Positions 7,749 through 17,002 of a stretch of 64,000 bases of DNA are shown here, in pieces. The notes below the pieces were generated by a model. The model was not told the origin of the DNA. It was given only the letters and a program-made list of their open reading frames with translations, and made no database searches. Within the stretch, counting starts at the first letter, position 1, and the number at the start of each line of letters is the position of its first letter. The translations under genes and the position numbers were made by a program. The stretch comes from Paraburkholderia bryophila (lineage in GTDB: Bacteria > Pseudomonadota > Gammaproteobacteria > Burkholderiales > Burkholderiaceae). The DNA is taken from positions 1 through 64,000 of the forward strand of contig NZ_QLTK01000015.1 of NCBI RefSeq assembly GCF_003269035.1. The letters are read 5' to 3'.

Positions 7749-8702
7749 CTACGGCACGAACACCGTCCGGCAAGCACTATCCGGATGCCCCCAATGGGTG
7801 CCCAGCGCCGCCAGCGGCACCGTTTGAGTCGTCACCTGCAAACCGGCAGGCCCAGCGGCATCGAACACCGCTTTCAGCGCCCCGAACAGATGCGCCAACG
7901 GAACGCTGCCGATCCCGCTGCCCACCAGCCTGATATCCGCCGAACGCAGCACGGCCGCCGGCAACGCAATCTCCGCGCCGCTAATCGCGCCGATCTGAAC
8001 CACGCGCACCGCGTGACCGTCCACCGATGCCTTGGCTGCCGCGATCAACAACGACCGCGCGCTCGCGCCCCACAGATAATCCAGCACCACGTCCACGCCC
8101 TCGCGAAACACCGCTTCGAACGCGCGGCTCAGGTTGGCTTCGTCCTGATCGAGTGCAATCGTGTCATCGGCGCCGATGAGCTTGAGCGCTTCCAGCGAAG
8201 CCGCGTTACGCCCCGTCGCGATGATTCGCACCGCGCCGAGGTGCTTCGCGACCTGCACGGCCAAGCGTCCAGAGGTGCCCGTTGCACCGTTGATCAACAC
8301 GGTTTCGCCCGCCACGAAACCCGCCCGCTCGACCAGCGCCGCCCACGACGACATGCCTGGAATCGCGATCGCCGCGGCCGTGACGTCGTCGAGCGTATCG
8401 GGCAACGCAATGCAATGCGTGTCCGCGACGAGGCTGTGTTCCGCCATCGCACCGAACGGCGCCTGCGGTTTGAAGAAATAGACGCGTCGTCCGTCGTCCA
8501 GTCGGCCGGTGCCGTCCACGCCGGCAACGAACGGAAAGCCGCCCGCGGACGAATAATGCGAGCCCGCGGCCCTGGAACGGGTGACGTGACTGAGCGCGGA
8601 CGCCGTGACATCGACGACACGCAATCCACCCGACGCTTCGGGTCGAGCGAAATCCGCGTAGACGGGCGCCTCGCCCGCCGCTTTGACAATGGCTGCTTTC
8701 AT
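7749..8702 (-). CDS. MDR-family quinone oxidoreductase-like dehydrogenase
   Basis: A 317-residue medium-chain dehydrogenase/reductase. The N-terminal GroES-like domain includes FPFVAGVDGTG. The Rossmann domain has INGATGTSGRLAVQVAKHLGA with the NADP-binding pattern typical of zinc-independent quinone/enoyl reductases. Catalytic zinc ligands are not evident. It likely reduces quinones or alpha,beta-unsaturated carbonyls with NADPH. Its ATG overlaps the stop of the upstream hypothetical gene by four bases, and the pair faces a divergent AraC regulator. Confidence 0.85.
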   Translation of the reverse strand: MKAAIVKAAGEAPVYADFARPEASGGLRVVDVTASALSHVTRSRAAGSHYSSAGGFPFVAGVDGTGRLDDGRRVYFFKPQAPFGAMAEHSLVADTHCIALPDTLDDVTAAAIAIPGMSSWAALVERAGFVAGETVLINGATGTSGRLAVQVAKHLGAVRIIATGRNAASLEALKLIGADDTIALDQDEANLSRAFEAVFREGVDVVLDYLWGASARSLLIAAAKASVDGHAVRVVQIGAISGAEIALPAAVLRSADIRLVGSGIGSVPLAHLFGALKAVFDAAGPAGLQVTTQTVPLAALGTHWGHPDSACRTVFVP

Positions 8703-9013
8703 GACGGCTCCTTGCTGTTAGCCTGGGATTGCGTTGAAGCCTGGGATTGAAGCGCTTGGCGTTGCCGCATCTGAACCCACTCGCGCAACGCGTGATCGCG
8801 AATCTCGAGCACGTCGAACAGGCCGAGAAGCTGCAATGCAGGCAGCGCATCGACCATATCGGCTTCAGCTTCGGCGTACGCCGCTTCGCTTGCGTTGGGA
8901 TCGGTCCACACACGCGCATTGGCGAGAAAAGCCGCGACGGTGCCCTTGCGGATCGTCGTACCGCCAATCTCGGTCTGATTGATCGAATCGGGAAGAACCT
9001 GTTCAGCTCGCAT
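8699..9013 (-). CDS. Hypothetical protein, co-operonic with MDR reductase
   Basis: A 104-residue protein I cannot assign to a function. The start ATG at 9013 follows AAGGAGTGCAGTGCG, a good ribosome-binding site; longer upstream reading is therefore rejected. It is soluble, with a helix-rich acidic centre (EAAYAEAEADMVDALPALQLLGLF) and a Gln/Ser-rich tail. It overlaps the MDR gene by ATGA and so is translationally coupled. Together with the divergent AraC gene it forms an arrangement common in Burkholderia. Confidence 0.7.
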   Translation of the reverse strand: MRAEQVLPDSINQTEIGGTTIRKGTVAAFLANARVWTDPNASEAAYAEAEADMVDALPALQLLGLFDVLEIRDHALREWVQMRQRQALQSQASTQSQANSKEPS

Positions 9014-9075
9014 CGCACTGCACTCCTTGCTGGTCACAATGGAATTCAGTGTAGGCGTGCAAAAGCGGCCGGTCT

Positions 9076-9111
9076 CCGGTATAAAGGCCAATCAATACGG
9101 TATTCAGGCCA
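9076..9111. promoter_or_regulatory. Direct-repeat operator, probable AraC-type binding site
   Basis: CCGGTATAAAGGCCA (9076-9090) and ACGGTATTCAGGCCA (9097-9111) match at 12 of 15 positions and are exactly 21 bp apart, two helical turns. This is the geometry AraC-family dimers or tandem HTHs favour. The second copy touches the AraC gene's ATG. Confidence 0.45.
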
Positions 9112-9908
9112 TGATCCAACCTTTGATTCGCCCGGATCTCGTCACCTCGCCCGCCGGCCCTTTCCTCGCCGCGGCCGAGCTGACGCAAACCGAGGCGCGT
9201 TCGACCTCCTCGCATAGTCATGCGCGCGGGCAACTGATGGGGGCGTTGAGCGGGCTCGTCTCAGTGGGCCTCGACCGGCAGCAATGGGTCGTGCCCGCGA
9301 TTCACGCCATCTGGATTCCGCCGCATTACGAGCACTCGGTGCGCTCTTACGGGCCGTTTTCCGGCTGGAGCGTGTTTATTACCGAGCAGCGCTGCGCGCA
9401 ACTGCCGCGCGAGCCGCGTGCGATCAAAACCACGCCGTTGCTGCGCGAAGCCGTGCGGCGCGTGGCGAGTTGGCCGGGCGTCGAACTCGACGACGCGCAA
9501 ACGCGCATCGCGGAAGTCATCGTCGACGAACTCGCGGCGTCGAAAGAGGAATCACTGGATTTGCCGCGGCCCGACGACGCCAGGCTCGTGCGTCTCACGG
9601 ACGCGCTGATCGGCGATCTGTCCGACAATCGCCGGCTCGACGAATGGGCGGTGTGGGCGGGCCTCGCGCCGCGCACGCTGAGCCGTCGTTTCGTGGCGGA
9701 GACCGGTATGACGTTCGCGCAATGGCGGCAACAGGCGCGCCTGCTGCGTGCGCTCGAACTGGTAGCGGACGGCATGCCGGTCACGACGATCGCGCTCGAA
9801 CTCGGCTACGACAATGTGAGCGCGTTTATCGACATGTTCCGCCGCGCGATGGGCACGACCCCTGGGCGCTATCTGGCGGCCGAAGCGCAGGAGTCGCCGC
9901 CGGATTAG
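9111..9908 (+). CDS. AraC-family transcriptional regulator
   Basis: A 265-residue regulator with an N-terminal cupin-like sensor segment (HSHARGQLMGALSG, AIWIPPHYEHSV) and a C-terminal double HTH. The HTH includes LDEWAVWAGLAPRTLSRRFVAETGMTFAQW and the second helix pair ending GYDNVSAFIDMFRRAMGTTPGRY. ATG at 9111 is the first start that gives a normal cupin start; the longer in-frame reading crosses the promoter of the divergent genes. Likely controls the divergent hypothetical-MDR pair and itself through the direct repeats overlapping its start. Confidence 0.87.
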   Translation: MIQPLIRPDLVTSPAGPFLAAAELTQTEARSTSSHSHARGQLMGALSGLVSVGLDRQQWVVPAIHAIWIPPHYEHSVRSYGPFSGWSVFITEQRCAQLPREPRAIKTTPLLREAVRRVASWPGVELDDAQTRIAEVIVDELAASKEESLDLPRPDDARLVRLTDALIGDLSDNRRLDEWAVWAGLAPRTLSRRFVAETGMTFAQWRQQARLLRALELVADGMPVTTIALELGYDNVSAFIDMFRRAMGTTPGRYLAAEAQESPPD

Positions 9909-9997
9909 TCGGCATCAGGCGTATTGGCGAACTCGCGCGGGAATGAGCCGCGCGGATTCGGCGACTCAGGCCGTCGATCAATCAGCGGCCTACGAGC

Positions 9998-11005
9998 CTA
10001 TTCAGCCGCCCCGCCGGCATAGTTACGCTGACCGCGCAAACGCTGCACGATACGACCGAACGCATACCACTGCTGCGCGATCACCCCCCCGCCATACGAG
10101 CGGCCCGCACCGTGCGGCACGGGCAACTGATCGCGAATGCCGGTCGGCTCGACGGTGCGATCCCACGACACGGTGCGGAACATCATGTCCCACCACGGAA
10201 ACAGCACGCCGAAGTTGCACCCATAACGCGTGCCTTCATGCCCATAGCCCACCGCATGATGCCGGCGATGAAAAATCGGGCTGACGATCGCGCGCTCCAG
10301 CAGCCATCCATAAGGCAAACGCGCATTCACGTGCTGCACGCTCTGCATGAAATTGCCAACCGCGACCAGCACGACGAACTGCGTCGGCTGCACGCCGATA
10401 AACAGCGAAATCGCCGCAAAAAACGCCGCCTGAATGATGTCGTCGAGAAAGTGGTTACGGTCGTCGGCCCACAGCGACATCTGCTGCTGGCTGTGATGCA
10501 CCGCGTGCAATTCCCACCACACGCCGAAACGGTGCTGCCAGCGGTGATACCAGTAGCCGAAGAAGTCGAGCAAGATCAGGTAGATCAGGAACGACACCAC
10601 CGGCTGATCGGTCACGCCGGGCCACAAACTGTCTACGTCGATATTCGGCACGTCGTAGATCGCCATCAGGCTCTGCCAGTGATTGAACAGCGGCGTGAGC
10701 AGGAAAAAGACCGCGATGTTGATAATGCCGAGCTTGGCGATCCACGTGTAGATCACATCGGCGCGCAGCGCGCGGCGATCCTGCCAGGTCTCGATCGGCC
10801 GCAACGCTTCGAGCGGCCGCAACGCGGCATACGTCACGACGATTTCGAGCACGCCGATGATCACCCAGTAGAGCGCGTCGTACGTGTCTTCGTCATAGCC
10901 CATCAAGCCGAACTTGAAGAAGAACGGCTGCACCACGTCGACATACAGCAGCGTTTGCAGCGCCGAGATGCCGTTGTCGAGCAGCGCGAGGATATCGTGA
11001 ATCAT
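9998..11005 (-). CDS. Sterol desaturase / fatty acid hydroxylase family protein
   Basis: A 335-residue integral membrane di-iron enzyme. The histidine clusters are complete: His154 and His158 (YHRWQH), His167/170/171 (HAVHH), and His246/249/250 (FHRRHH). Several transmembrane helices lie in the first 150 residues. Members hydroxylate or desaturate lipids, using O2 at a di-iron site on the cytoplasmic face. The beta-propeller gene upstream ends 75 bp before this start and is on the same strand, so both are probably co-transcribed. Substrate unknown. Confidence 0.87.
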   Translation of the reverse strand: MIHDILALLDNGISALQTLLYVDVVQPFFFKFGLMGYDEDTYDALYWVIIGVLEIVVTYAALRPLEALRPIETWQDRRALRADVIYTWIAKLGIINIAVFFLLTPLFNHWQSLMAIYDVPNIDVDSLWPGVTDQPVVSFLIYLILLDFFGYWYHRWQHRFGVWWELHAVHHSQQQMSLWADDRNHFLDDIIQAAFFAAISLFIGVQPTQFVVLVAVGNFMQSVQHVNARLPYGWLLERAIVSPIFHRRHHAVGYGHEGTRYGCNFGVLFPWWDMMFRTVSWDRTVEPTGIRDQLPVPHGAGRSYGGGVIAQQWYAFGRIVQRLRGQRNYAGGAAE

Positions 11006-11080
11006 CGAAAAACCTCTGAAAAACAGGTGCTGTAATGAAAGCGCAAGCTTGCCGCTTCAATGGGCCTCGAGCCTCCAGCC

Positions 11081-12097
11081 TTAATCCGGATTCGGCGCGG
11101 TGACCGGCGCGCGATTCGCGAAATACAGGCCATGCGGCGAACGTCCGACAGCAATCGTGTCGATAAGTTTTCGCGTCGTGAGATCGATAATGCCCACGTG
11201 CTTCGCAAAACGGAACGTCACCCACAGGTAGCGGCGATCGGCGGACAACTCCATGTCGTCCGGTCCCGGCATCAGACCGGTAATGTCGCCGACTTTCGTC
11301 AGCGTGTTGTAATCGAGAATGCTGATCGTGCTCTCCACGCGGTTCGACACCGCGATGTGCTGACCGTCGTCGAGATTACGGAAGTTATGCGCGCCACGAC
11401 CGGTCGGGATCTTCTTCACGAGTTGCTGCTTGTGCCAGTCGACCACGGCCACGTCGTCTTCACCCGTCATGCCGATCAACAGATAGCGATCGCCGGGCGT
11501 CATCCACAAACCGGCCGGCGTGTTGCCGATATGCAGCTTCCACAGCACCGTCTGGGTCGCGAGATCGATCGCGGCGACTTCGCCGGTGTCCTGCAGCGTG
11601 ACGAACACCGTGCGGCTATCCGACGAAAAGGTCATGTGGCTCGGCGTTTTCGACAGCGGCACGCGCTTCGCGAGCGACACGTTCTGACCGTCGTAGCGAT
11701 ACACGTCGACGCGATCCAGCCGCAGCCCCGCCGTGACGAACCACTTGTGATCGGGCGAAAAACCCAGTTGATACGGGTCTTCGATATCTTCGACACGGCG
11801 CTGCACTTTGCCCGTGTGCGGGTCGAGAAACATCAGGTCGTTGGACACCGAATCGGCCACGATCAGCGAGCGGCCGTCGGGCGTGATCATCAGATGGTGC
11901 GGTTCCTTGCCGGTCGGCTCGGTGCCGATCACCTGGTGGGTGGCTTCGTCGACGAGCGAGAGTTTCGCTTCGCCGGAATCGAGCACGATGACGTTGTCCG
12001 CGGCCTGCGCGAGGCCGGTCGCGAACAGGCCGCACAGCAGCGCGGCGCGCACGCCTGCCTTGGAAATCGTCGTGATCGTTGAAAGTGGAAATGACAT
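11081..12097 (-). CDS. Secreted YVTN-type beta-propeller protein
   Basis: A 338-residue protein with a signal peptide ending LFATGLAQA before ADNVIVLD. The mature part is made of repeated blades of the YVTN/YncE type, for example GKEPHHLMITPDGRSLIVAD, KTPSHMTFSSDSRTVFVT and PGPDDMELSADRRYLWVTF. It is periplasmic or exported. The later Met (12097) is chosen because it gives a proper signal peptide; the 49 extra upstream residues do not look like protein. YncE-like propellers bind metals, DNA or redox partners; no catalytic residues are evident. Upstream lies the divergent porin-ABC operon. Confidence 0.82.
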   Translation of the reverse strand: MSFPLSTITTISKAGVRAALLCGLFATGLAQAADNVIVLDSGEAKLSLVDEATHQVIGTEPTGKEPHHLMITPDGRSLIVADSVSNDLMFLDPHTGKVQRRVEDIEDPYQLGFSPDHKWFVTAGLRLDRVDVYRYDGQNVSLAKRVPLSKTPSHMTFSSDSRTVFVTLQDTGEVAAIDLATQTVLWKLHIGNTPAGLWMTPGDRYLLIGMTGEDDVAVVDWHKQQLVKKIPTGRGAHNFRNLDDGQHIAVSNRVESTISILDYNTLTKVGDITGLMPGPDDMELSADRRYLWVTFRFAKHVGIIDLTTRKLIDTIAVGRSPHGLYFANRAPVTAPNPD

Positions 12098-12353
12098 GTG
12101 ATGAATTTCGCGCGCGAAAAAAACCGATGGGGAATGGGGGGCAGACTGGCGAGCATCGGCATCGAGATCGACGACAACGACGGCAAGCACGGCTGTCCCT
12201 TCATAACGTGACAACCCGGCTCGCCGATGACACGAATCGGTCATTCGCGGCAGGAAACACCGGAAAAAATGCCGGAGGTTACGCTGTCATTCATTTGACT
12301 TAAGCCCAGCTTACATTCACGGCTCAAACTTAATCCCAAAGAGGACACAATCC

Positions 12354-13499
12354 GTGAACCACTCCTACCGCATCGCGGCGGTCGGCTGCTGTCTGGCCGT
12401 TTCCGTCTGTCAGTCGAACACCAGTTTCGCCGCCTCGGAAGCTTCTTCCTCTTCCTCCGTCACGTTGTACGGCATTATCGATACCGGTGTCGAATTCCTC
12501 AACAATGCTTCGGCCACCAAGGGTCAGACGCACGACGTCACGCGTTTGACCTCAGGCAATCTGTCAGGCTCGCGTTGGGGCCTGACCGGCACGGAAGATC
12601 TCGGCGGCGGCTCGAAGACTTTCTTCCGGCTGGAAAGCGGCTTCAACGTGGACAGCGGCGCGCTGCTGCAAGGCGGCCGCGAATTCGGTCGGCTCGCGTA
12701 CGTAGGCCTGTCGGACACCACTTACGGTTCGCTGTCGCTGGGTCGTCAAGGCGGCCTGTTCCTCGACTGGATGAGCCTCTACAACCCGCTCGGCAATGCG
12801 GTCTACGCGATCAAGATGCAGGACCCGGCGTTCTCCGACAGGCTCGACAACACGGTCCGCTATGAGCACCATTTCGGCCCGGTCACCGCGCTCGTCCAGT
12901 ACAGCCTCGGTTACGACAACGTCACGTACGGCGCGCAACCGGCCGGCGACACGCGCAATGCGCGCGTGATCGAAGCCGGCCTGCGCTACAAGAGCGGCCC
13001 GCTCAGCGCAGCGATCGCGTACGACCAGAAAAACGGCGGCAGCACCAGCCCGACGGCGGCACACACTACCAAGGCAGGCGGCTACGAAGGCGACGTGGAC
13101 CGGCGTATCGGCGTCGGCGTGCGCTATGCGCTGGCCTCCACGGATCTGTTCGGCGGCTACCGCTACCTCAATTCGAAAGCGATCCACCTGAGCACGCTCT
13201 CCACCGGCCCGGTCGAAGCGACCAGCCTCTACTGGCTCGGCGCGACTTATCACGCGAGCGCCGCGCTGAACCTGTCGAGCACGGCGATGTACCAGAACTT
13301 CTATGGCACCTCGCGCGATCCGTGGTCGTTCCAGGTGGACGCGGATTACTTCCTGTCCAAGCGCACCGATCTGTATCTGAACCTCGCGTATGCGCTGAAC
13401 CGCAACGGCTCGAATCTCGGCCTGAACGGTTTCGCCACCGACGTCGTGGCGGGCAAGAATCAGGTCGGCCTGATGGCCGGCATTCGCCACACGTTCTGA
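12354..13499 (+). CDS. Gram-negative porin (OmpC-type trimeric beta-barrel)
   Basis: A 381-residue outer-membrane porin starting with GTG behind GAGGACAC. The signal peptide precedes the hallmark first strand SSVTLYGIIDTGVEF. SRWGLTGTEDLGGG, FFRLESGFNVDSG and GSLSLGRQGGLF are standard for Burkholderiales porins, and the last residue is Phe, as needed for outer-membrane assembly. Its stop is 10 bp before the ABC ATPase start, so it seems to be the first gene of a porin-importer operon and may admit the importer's substrate. Confidence 0.93.
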   Translation: MNHSYRIAAVGCCLAVSVCQSNTSFAASEASSSSSVTLYGIIDTGVEFLNNASATKGQTHDVTRLTSGNLSGSRWGLTGTEDLGGGSKTFFRLESGFNVDSGALLQGGREFGRLAYVGLSDTTYGSLSLGRQGGLFLDWMSLYNPLGNAVYAIKMQDPAFSDRLDNTVRYEHHFGPVTALVQYSLGYDNVTYGAQPAGDTRNARVIEAGLRYKSGPLSAAIAYDQKNGGSTSPTAAHTTKAGGYEGDVDRRIGVGVRYALASTDLFGGYRYLNSKAIHLSTLSTGPVEATSLYWLGATYHASAALNLSSTAMYQNFYGTSRDPWSFQVDADYFLSKRTDLYLNLAYALNRNGSNLGLNGFATDVVAGKNQVGLMAGIRHTF

Positions 13500-13509
13500 G
13501 GACGGCGGG

Positions 13510-14190
13510 ATGGAAAGCGCGAGCGTATCGATCCGCGTGCGCGGACTTCGTCAGACTTTCGGCGCGCAGGCCGTACTCGACGGCGTCGATCTCGACGTGC
13601 CGGCGGGCACCACGCTCGCGCTGCTCGGACCGTCCGGCTGCGGCAAGAGCACCTTGCTCAAACTGCTGGCCGGGCTGCTGAAACCGGACGCGGGCCGCGT
13701 GATGTTCGGCGACGAAACCGTCGCCGATGCGGCGACCTGTGTGCCGCCCGAGTCGCGCGGCCTCGGCATGGTGTTTCAGGACTATGCGTTGTGGCCGCAT
13801 ATGACGGTGGCCGGCAACGTGTCGTTTCCGCTGGAAATGCGCGGCGTCGGCCTGCGCGAGCGCGGCGAGCGAGTTGCCGCGGCGCTCGCGCGCGTCGGTC
13901 TCGACGGGATCGGCGCGCGGCGTCCGTCGGCGTTATCGGGCGGCCAGCAGCAGCGCATCGCGCTGGCCCGCGCGATCGTCGCCGAGCCGCGCATCCTGTT
14001 GTTCGACGAACCGCTGTCGAACCTCGACAGCCCGTTGCGAGCGAGTCTGTGCGACGAGATCGGCGGGCTGCTCGCGCAACTCGGCACGACGGCGGTCTAT
14101 GTAACGCACGAGCGCAAGGAAGCCGAAGCCCTCGCCCATACGATCGTCACGCTCGCACACGGGCGCGTGGAAAGCGTCCTTCACCGGTAA
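13510..14190 (+). CDS. ABC transporter ATPase, iron/AEP/polyamine type
   Basis: A 226-residue ATPase. Walker A is GPSGCGKST, the signature is LSGGQQQRIALARA, Walker B is ILLFDEP, and the switch His is in YVTHERKEAEA. It is short: FbpC/PotA-type ATPases usually carry an extra C-terminal TOBE region of about 100 residues, which is absent here with no sign of a frameshift. Cytosolic partner of the following binding protein and fused permease. Confidence 0.88.
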   Translation: MESASVSIRVRGLRQTFGAQAVLDGVDLDVPAGTTLALLGPSGCGKSTLLKLLAGLLKPDAGRVMFGDETVADAATCVPPESRGLGMVFQDYALWPHMTVAGNVSFPLEMRGVGLRERGERVAAALARVGLDGIGARRPSALSGGQQQRIALARAIVAEPRILLFDEPLSNLDSPLRASLCDEIGGLLAQLGTTAVYVTHERKEAEALAHTIVTLAHGRVESVLHR

Positions 14191-14203
14191 AGGAATCGCT
14201 ACA

Positions 14204-15178
14204 ATGTTCAAGTCAATTTTCTTCGTTATTCTCACCATGTCGTTGACCCTCGGGCTGGGCACCTCCTCGGCCGAAGCTGTTTCTATTACCGTCTATACCG
14301 CCGGCCCCGGCAACCTCAGCAAGAAACTCGCGCTCGGTTTCGAGCGCAAGACGGGCATCAAGGTCGATCTGTTTCAGGCCACCACCGGCAAGGTGATGGC
14401 GCGTCTCGAAGCCGAGGCGAGCAATCCGCACGCGGACGTGTTGATCTCCGCTTCGTGGGACACCGCACAGGATCTGGAAAAACGCGGCTGGCTGCTCGAC
14501 TATCAAAGCCCGAATGCCGCGCACGTGTCGCCCATGTTCAAAGGCCCCGCGTATGTCGCGCAAGGCATCTCGGCGCTCGGTATCGTGTGGAATACGCGCA
14601 CCGGCAAGCCGGAACCTCACGACTGGCGCGATCTCGCGGCACCGGCTTATCGCAATCAGGTGACCACGCCGAATCCGGCGCTCTCGGGTGCCTCGCTCGA
14701 TCTGCTGCTTGGCTTGCAGGATCGGCTAGGTGAATCCGCGTGGTCGCTGTTCGACAGCCTGCACAAGAACGGCATGGTCGTGCTCGGTCCGAATGCGCAG
14801 GCTATCAACCCGGTGCTGCAAGGCGCGAAGTCAGCGGTATTCGGCGCGGTCGACTACGTGGCTTACGGCGCGGCCTCGAACGGCGAATCGGTCAAGGTGA
14901 TCTTTCCGAGCAGCGGCACCGTGATCGCGCCGCGTCCCATGATGATCCTCAAGACCTCGCACGTGCAGAACGAAGCGCGCGCGTTCATCGACTACGTGTT
15001 GTCCGACGAAGGCCAGAAGCTGGTCGCCGACGCGTGGCTGATTCCGGCGCGCGACGATATCGCCGGTACGCGTCCGCCGTTGAAAGATCTGAAGCTGCTG
15101 CCGCAAGACGACGGCTCGAACACCAAGACGCGTGCCGAAGTGCTCGCGCGTTTCAATACGCTGTTCGGCGATCACTAA
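14204..15178 (+). CDS. ABC transporter periplasmic substrate-binding protein
   Basis: A 324-residue extracytoplasmic solute-binding protein of the iron/aminoethylphosphonate class. The signal peptide ends around SSAEA. The mature start SITVYTAGPGNLSKKLALGFERKTG and the ADVLIS and VFGAVDYVA segments are typical. A double Tyr, as in iron-binding FbpA proteins, is not obvious, so iron is not assured; phosphonate or another small anion is possible. The stop overlaps the permease start (TAATG). Preceded by AAAGGAATC at the ribosome-binding position. Confidence 0.87.
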   Translation: MFKSIFFVILTMSLTLGLGTSSAEAVSITVYTAGPGNLSKKLALGFERKTGIKVDLFQATTGKVMARLEAEASNPHADVLISASWDTAQDLEKRGWLLDYQSPNAAHVSPMFKGPAYVAQGISALGIVWNTRTGKPEPHDWRDLAAPAYRNQVTTPNPALSGASLDLLLGLQDRLGESAWSLFDSLHKNGMVVLGPNAQAINPVLQGAKSAVFGAVDYVAYGAASNGESVKVIFPSSGTVIAPRPMMILKTSHVQNEARAFIDYVLSDEGQKLVADAWLIPARDDIAGTRPPLKDLKLLPQDDGSNTKTRAEVLARFNTLFGDH

Positions 15179-16881
15179 TGGCTCGCGTGATGATGCGCGC
15201 CGCGCCGCCGAACGGTGCGCCGCGCGGCGGTTCGGCCTGGCTGCTGACGCCGCTGCTCGCCGCGCTCGCCGTGCTGATCGCGTTGCCGATCGGCTTCGTC
15301 GTGCTGCAGGCGATCTTTCCGTTGCTCACCCGCGGCTCGTTCGCGCATCCGTTTAGCGCGTTCGGCGCGGCGCTGGTGCGCGCCGATACCCTCCCCTTGC
15401 TCGGCAATACGGTGCGCTTCGGTGTGAGCGTTGCGCTCGCCAGCGTGGCGCTCGGTTTGCCGCTTGGCGTCGTGCGTGGTTTGTTCCGGCTGCCGGGCGC
15501 GCGCGTGTGGGATCTGCTATTTCTCGCGCCGTTTCTGATTCCACCGTACCTCGCGGCGTTCGGCTGGATTCTGCTGCTGCAACCGAACGGGTATCTCGAA
15601 CAGTTGAGCGGCGTGAATCTCGGCCGCTTTCTGTTCTCGTTCAACGGCGTGGTCGCGGCCATGACGCTCGGCGTGTTTCCGGTCGTCTACTTTTCGGTGT
15701 CGCGCACGCTGGCCGCGTTGGGCGGGCGCCTCGCCGACGTGGCGCGGGTGTTCGGCGCGGGCCCGTGGCGCAGTTTCGCGCGCATCACGTTGCCGTTGAT
15801 GCTACCCGCCCTCGCCGCCAGCGCACTGCTGACCTTCACGATGGCGATCGAGGAATTCGGCGTACCGTCCGCGCTGGGTTCGCGTGCCGGGTTTAGTTTG
15901 ATGGTGACGTCGATCGAAGAACGCTTCTCCGATTGGCCGATCGATCTGCCCGGCGCCTCGGTGCTCGCGCTGCTGCTTGCCTTGCTCGCATTAGCGGCCT
16001 TTGTGCTGCAACGGCGCCTGCTGGCGGGCCGCGACTTCGAAACGCAGACCGGCAAGCCCACCGCAACGTTACGGCGCGAATTGGGCCGCTGGCGTTGGCC
16101 GGTGCTTCTGATGTTCGGCTTCGTTGCACTCTGCGCCGCGATCGCGCCGTTGTTCGCCATCGTCACGACGGCGTTCTCGCGCACGCTGTCGGGTGGCTTC
16201 GCGATCGACAACCTCACGCTCGCGCACTTCAAGGCGCTTTCCGCAGGCAGCGACGGCGCGAGCGCGCTCGGCACGAGTCTCGCGCTTGCCGCCGCGACGG
16301 CTTTCGTGACGGGTGCATTGGGTTTTCTCAGCGCATGGGTCGTCGTGAAAACGCGCCTGCGGGGCCGTGCCGCGCTCGACGCGTTGACGCTGCTGCCGCA
16401 TGCGTTGCCCGGCATCGTCGTCGGCGTGGGGTTGATACTCGCGTGGAATCTGCCGATCTGGCCGGTCACGCCGTACAACACGTGGGGCATTCTGTTGCTG
16501 TCGTATAGCTGCCTGCTGTTGCCGTATCCGATTCGCTATACGAGCGCGGCGTTGCGTCAGCTCGGTTCGGGACTCGAAGCCGCGGCGCGCGTGCATGGCG
16601 CGACGAGCACGCGCGTGTTGCTGAGAATCGTGTTGCCGCTGGTTGCGCCGGCGTTGATATCGTCCGTGATGATCGTGTTCGCGGTCGCTTCGCGTGAGCT
16701 GGTGACGTCGTTGCTGCTCGCACCGAGCGGCGTGCAGACCGCGTCGATCTTTATCTGGCAGCAGTTCGAGCAGGGTTCGATCGGCGACGGCATGGCGATG
16801 GGCACCGTAACCCTGTTGATCAGTGGCGCGTTGCTCGGTTGCGGCGCGCGCTGGGCGAAACGTTTCGACGACGCGGCTTGA
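15178..16881 (+). CDS. ABC transporter permease, two fused membrane domains
   Basis: A 567-residue permease with two BPD_transp_1 domains in one chain, as in FbpB/ThiP-like and AepW-like proteins. About 12 transmembrane helices. The first EAA-like loop is around ADVARVFGAGPWRSFARITLPLMLPAL and the second around LEAAARVHGATSTRVLLRIVLPLVAPAL. ATG at 15178 overlaps the binding protein's TAA. Last gene of the porin, ATPase, binding protein, permease operon, which ends at paired hairpins. Confidence 0.9.
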   Translation: MARVMMRAAPPNGAPRGGSAWLLTPLLAALAVLIALPIGFVVLQAIFPLLTRGSFAHPFSAFGAALVRADTLPLLGNTVRFGVSVALASVALGLPLGVVRGLFRLPGARVWDLLFLAPFLIPPYLAAFGWILLLQPNGYLEQLSGVNLGRFLFSFNGVVAAMTLGVFPVVYFSVSRTLAALGGRLADVARVFGAGPWRSFARITLPLMLPALAASALLTFTMAIEEFGVPSALGSRAGFSLMVTSIEERFSDWPIDLPGASVLALLLALLALAAFVLQRRLLAGRDFETQTGKPTATLRRELGRWRWPVLLMFGFVALCAAIAPLFAIVTTAFSRTLSGGFAIDNLTLAHFKALSAGSDGASALGTSLALAAATAFVTGALGFLSAWVVVKTRLRGRAALDALTLLPHALPGIVVGVGLILAWNLPIWPVTPYNTWGILLLSYSCLLLPYPIRYTSAALRQLGSGLEAAARVHGATSTRVLLRIVLPLVAPALISSVMIVFAVASRELVTSLLLAPSGVQTASIFIWQQFEQGSIGDGMAMGTVTLLISGALLGCGARWAKRFDDAA

Positions 16882-16893
16882 ATGTGACTGGAA

Positions 16894-16975
16894 GCGAGTG
16901 CGGTGAGTTGATCAGTTTCACCGCACTCGCCTGGGTTCTGCGCTAATGCTGTGATTTTTGCATTAACGCAGAACC
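16894..16975. terminator. Two tandem stem-loops between convergent operons
   Basis: A perfect 13-bp stem pairs 16894-16906 with 16918-16930. A 16-bp stem with one G-T pair joins 16934-16949 and 16960-16975. No long T-run follows, so these may be bidirectional or mRNA-stabilising structures. Confidence 0.6.
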
Positions 16976-17002
16976 GCTCTACCGTCCTACCGCCTTACTG
17001 TT

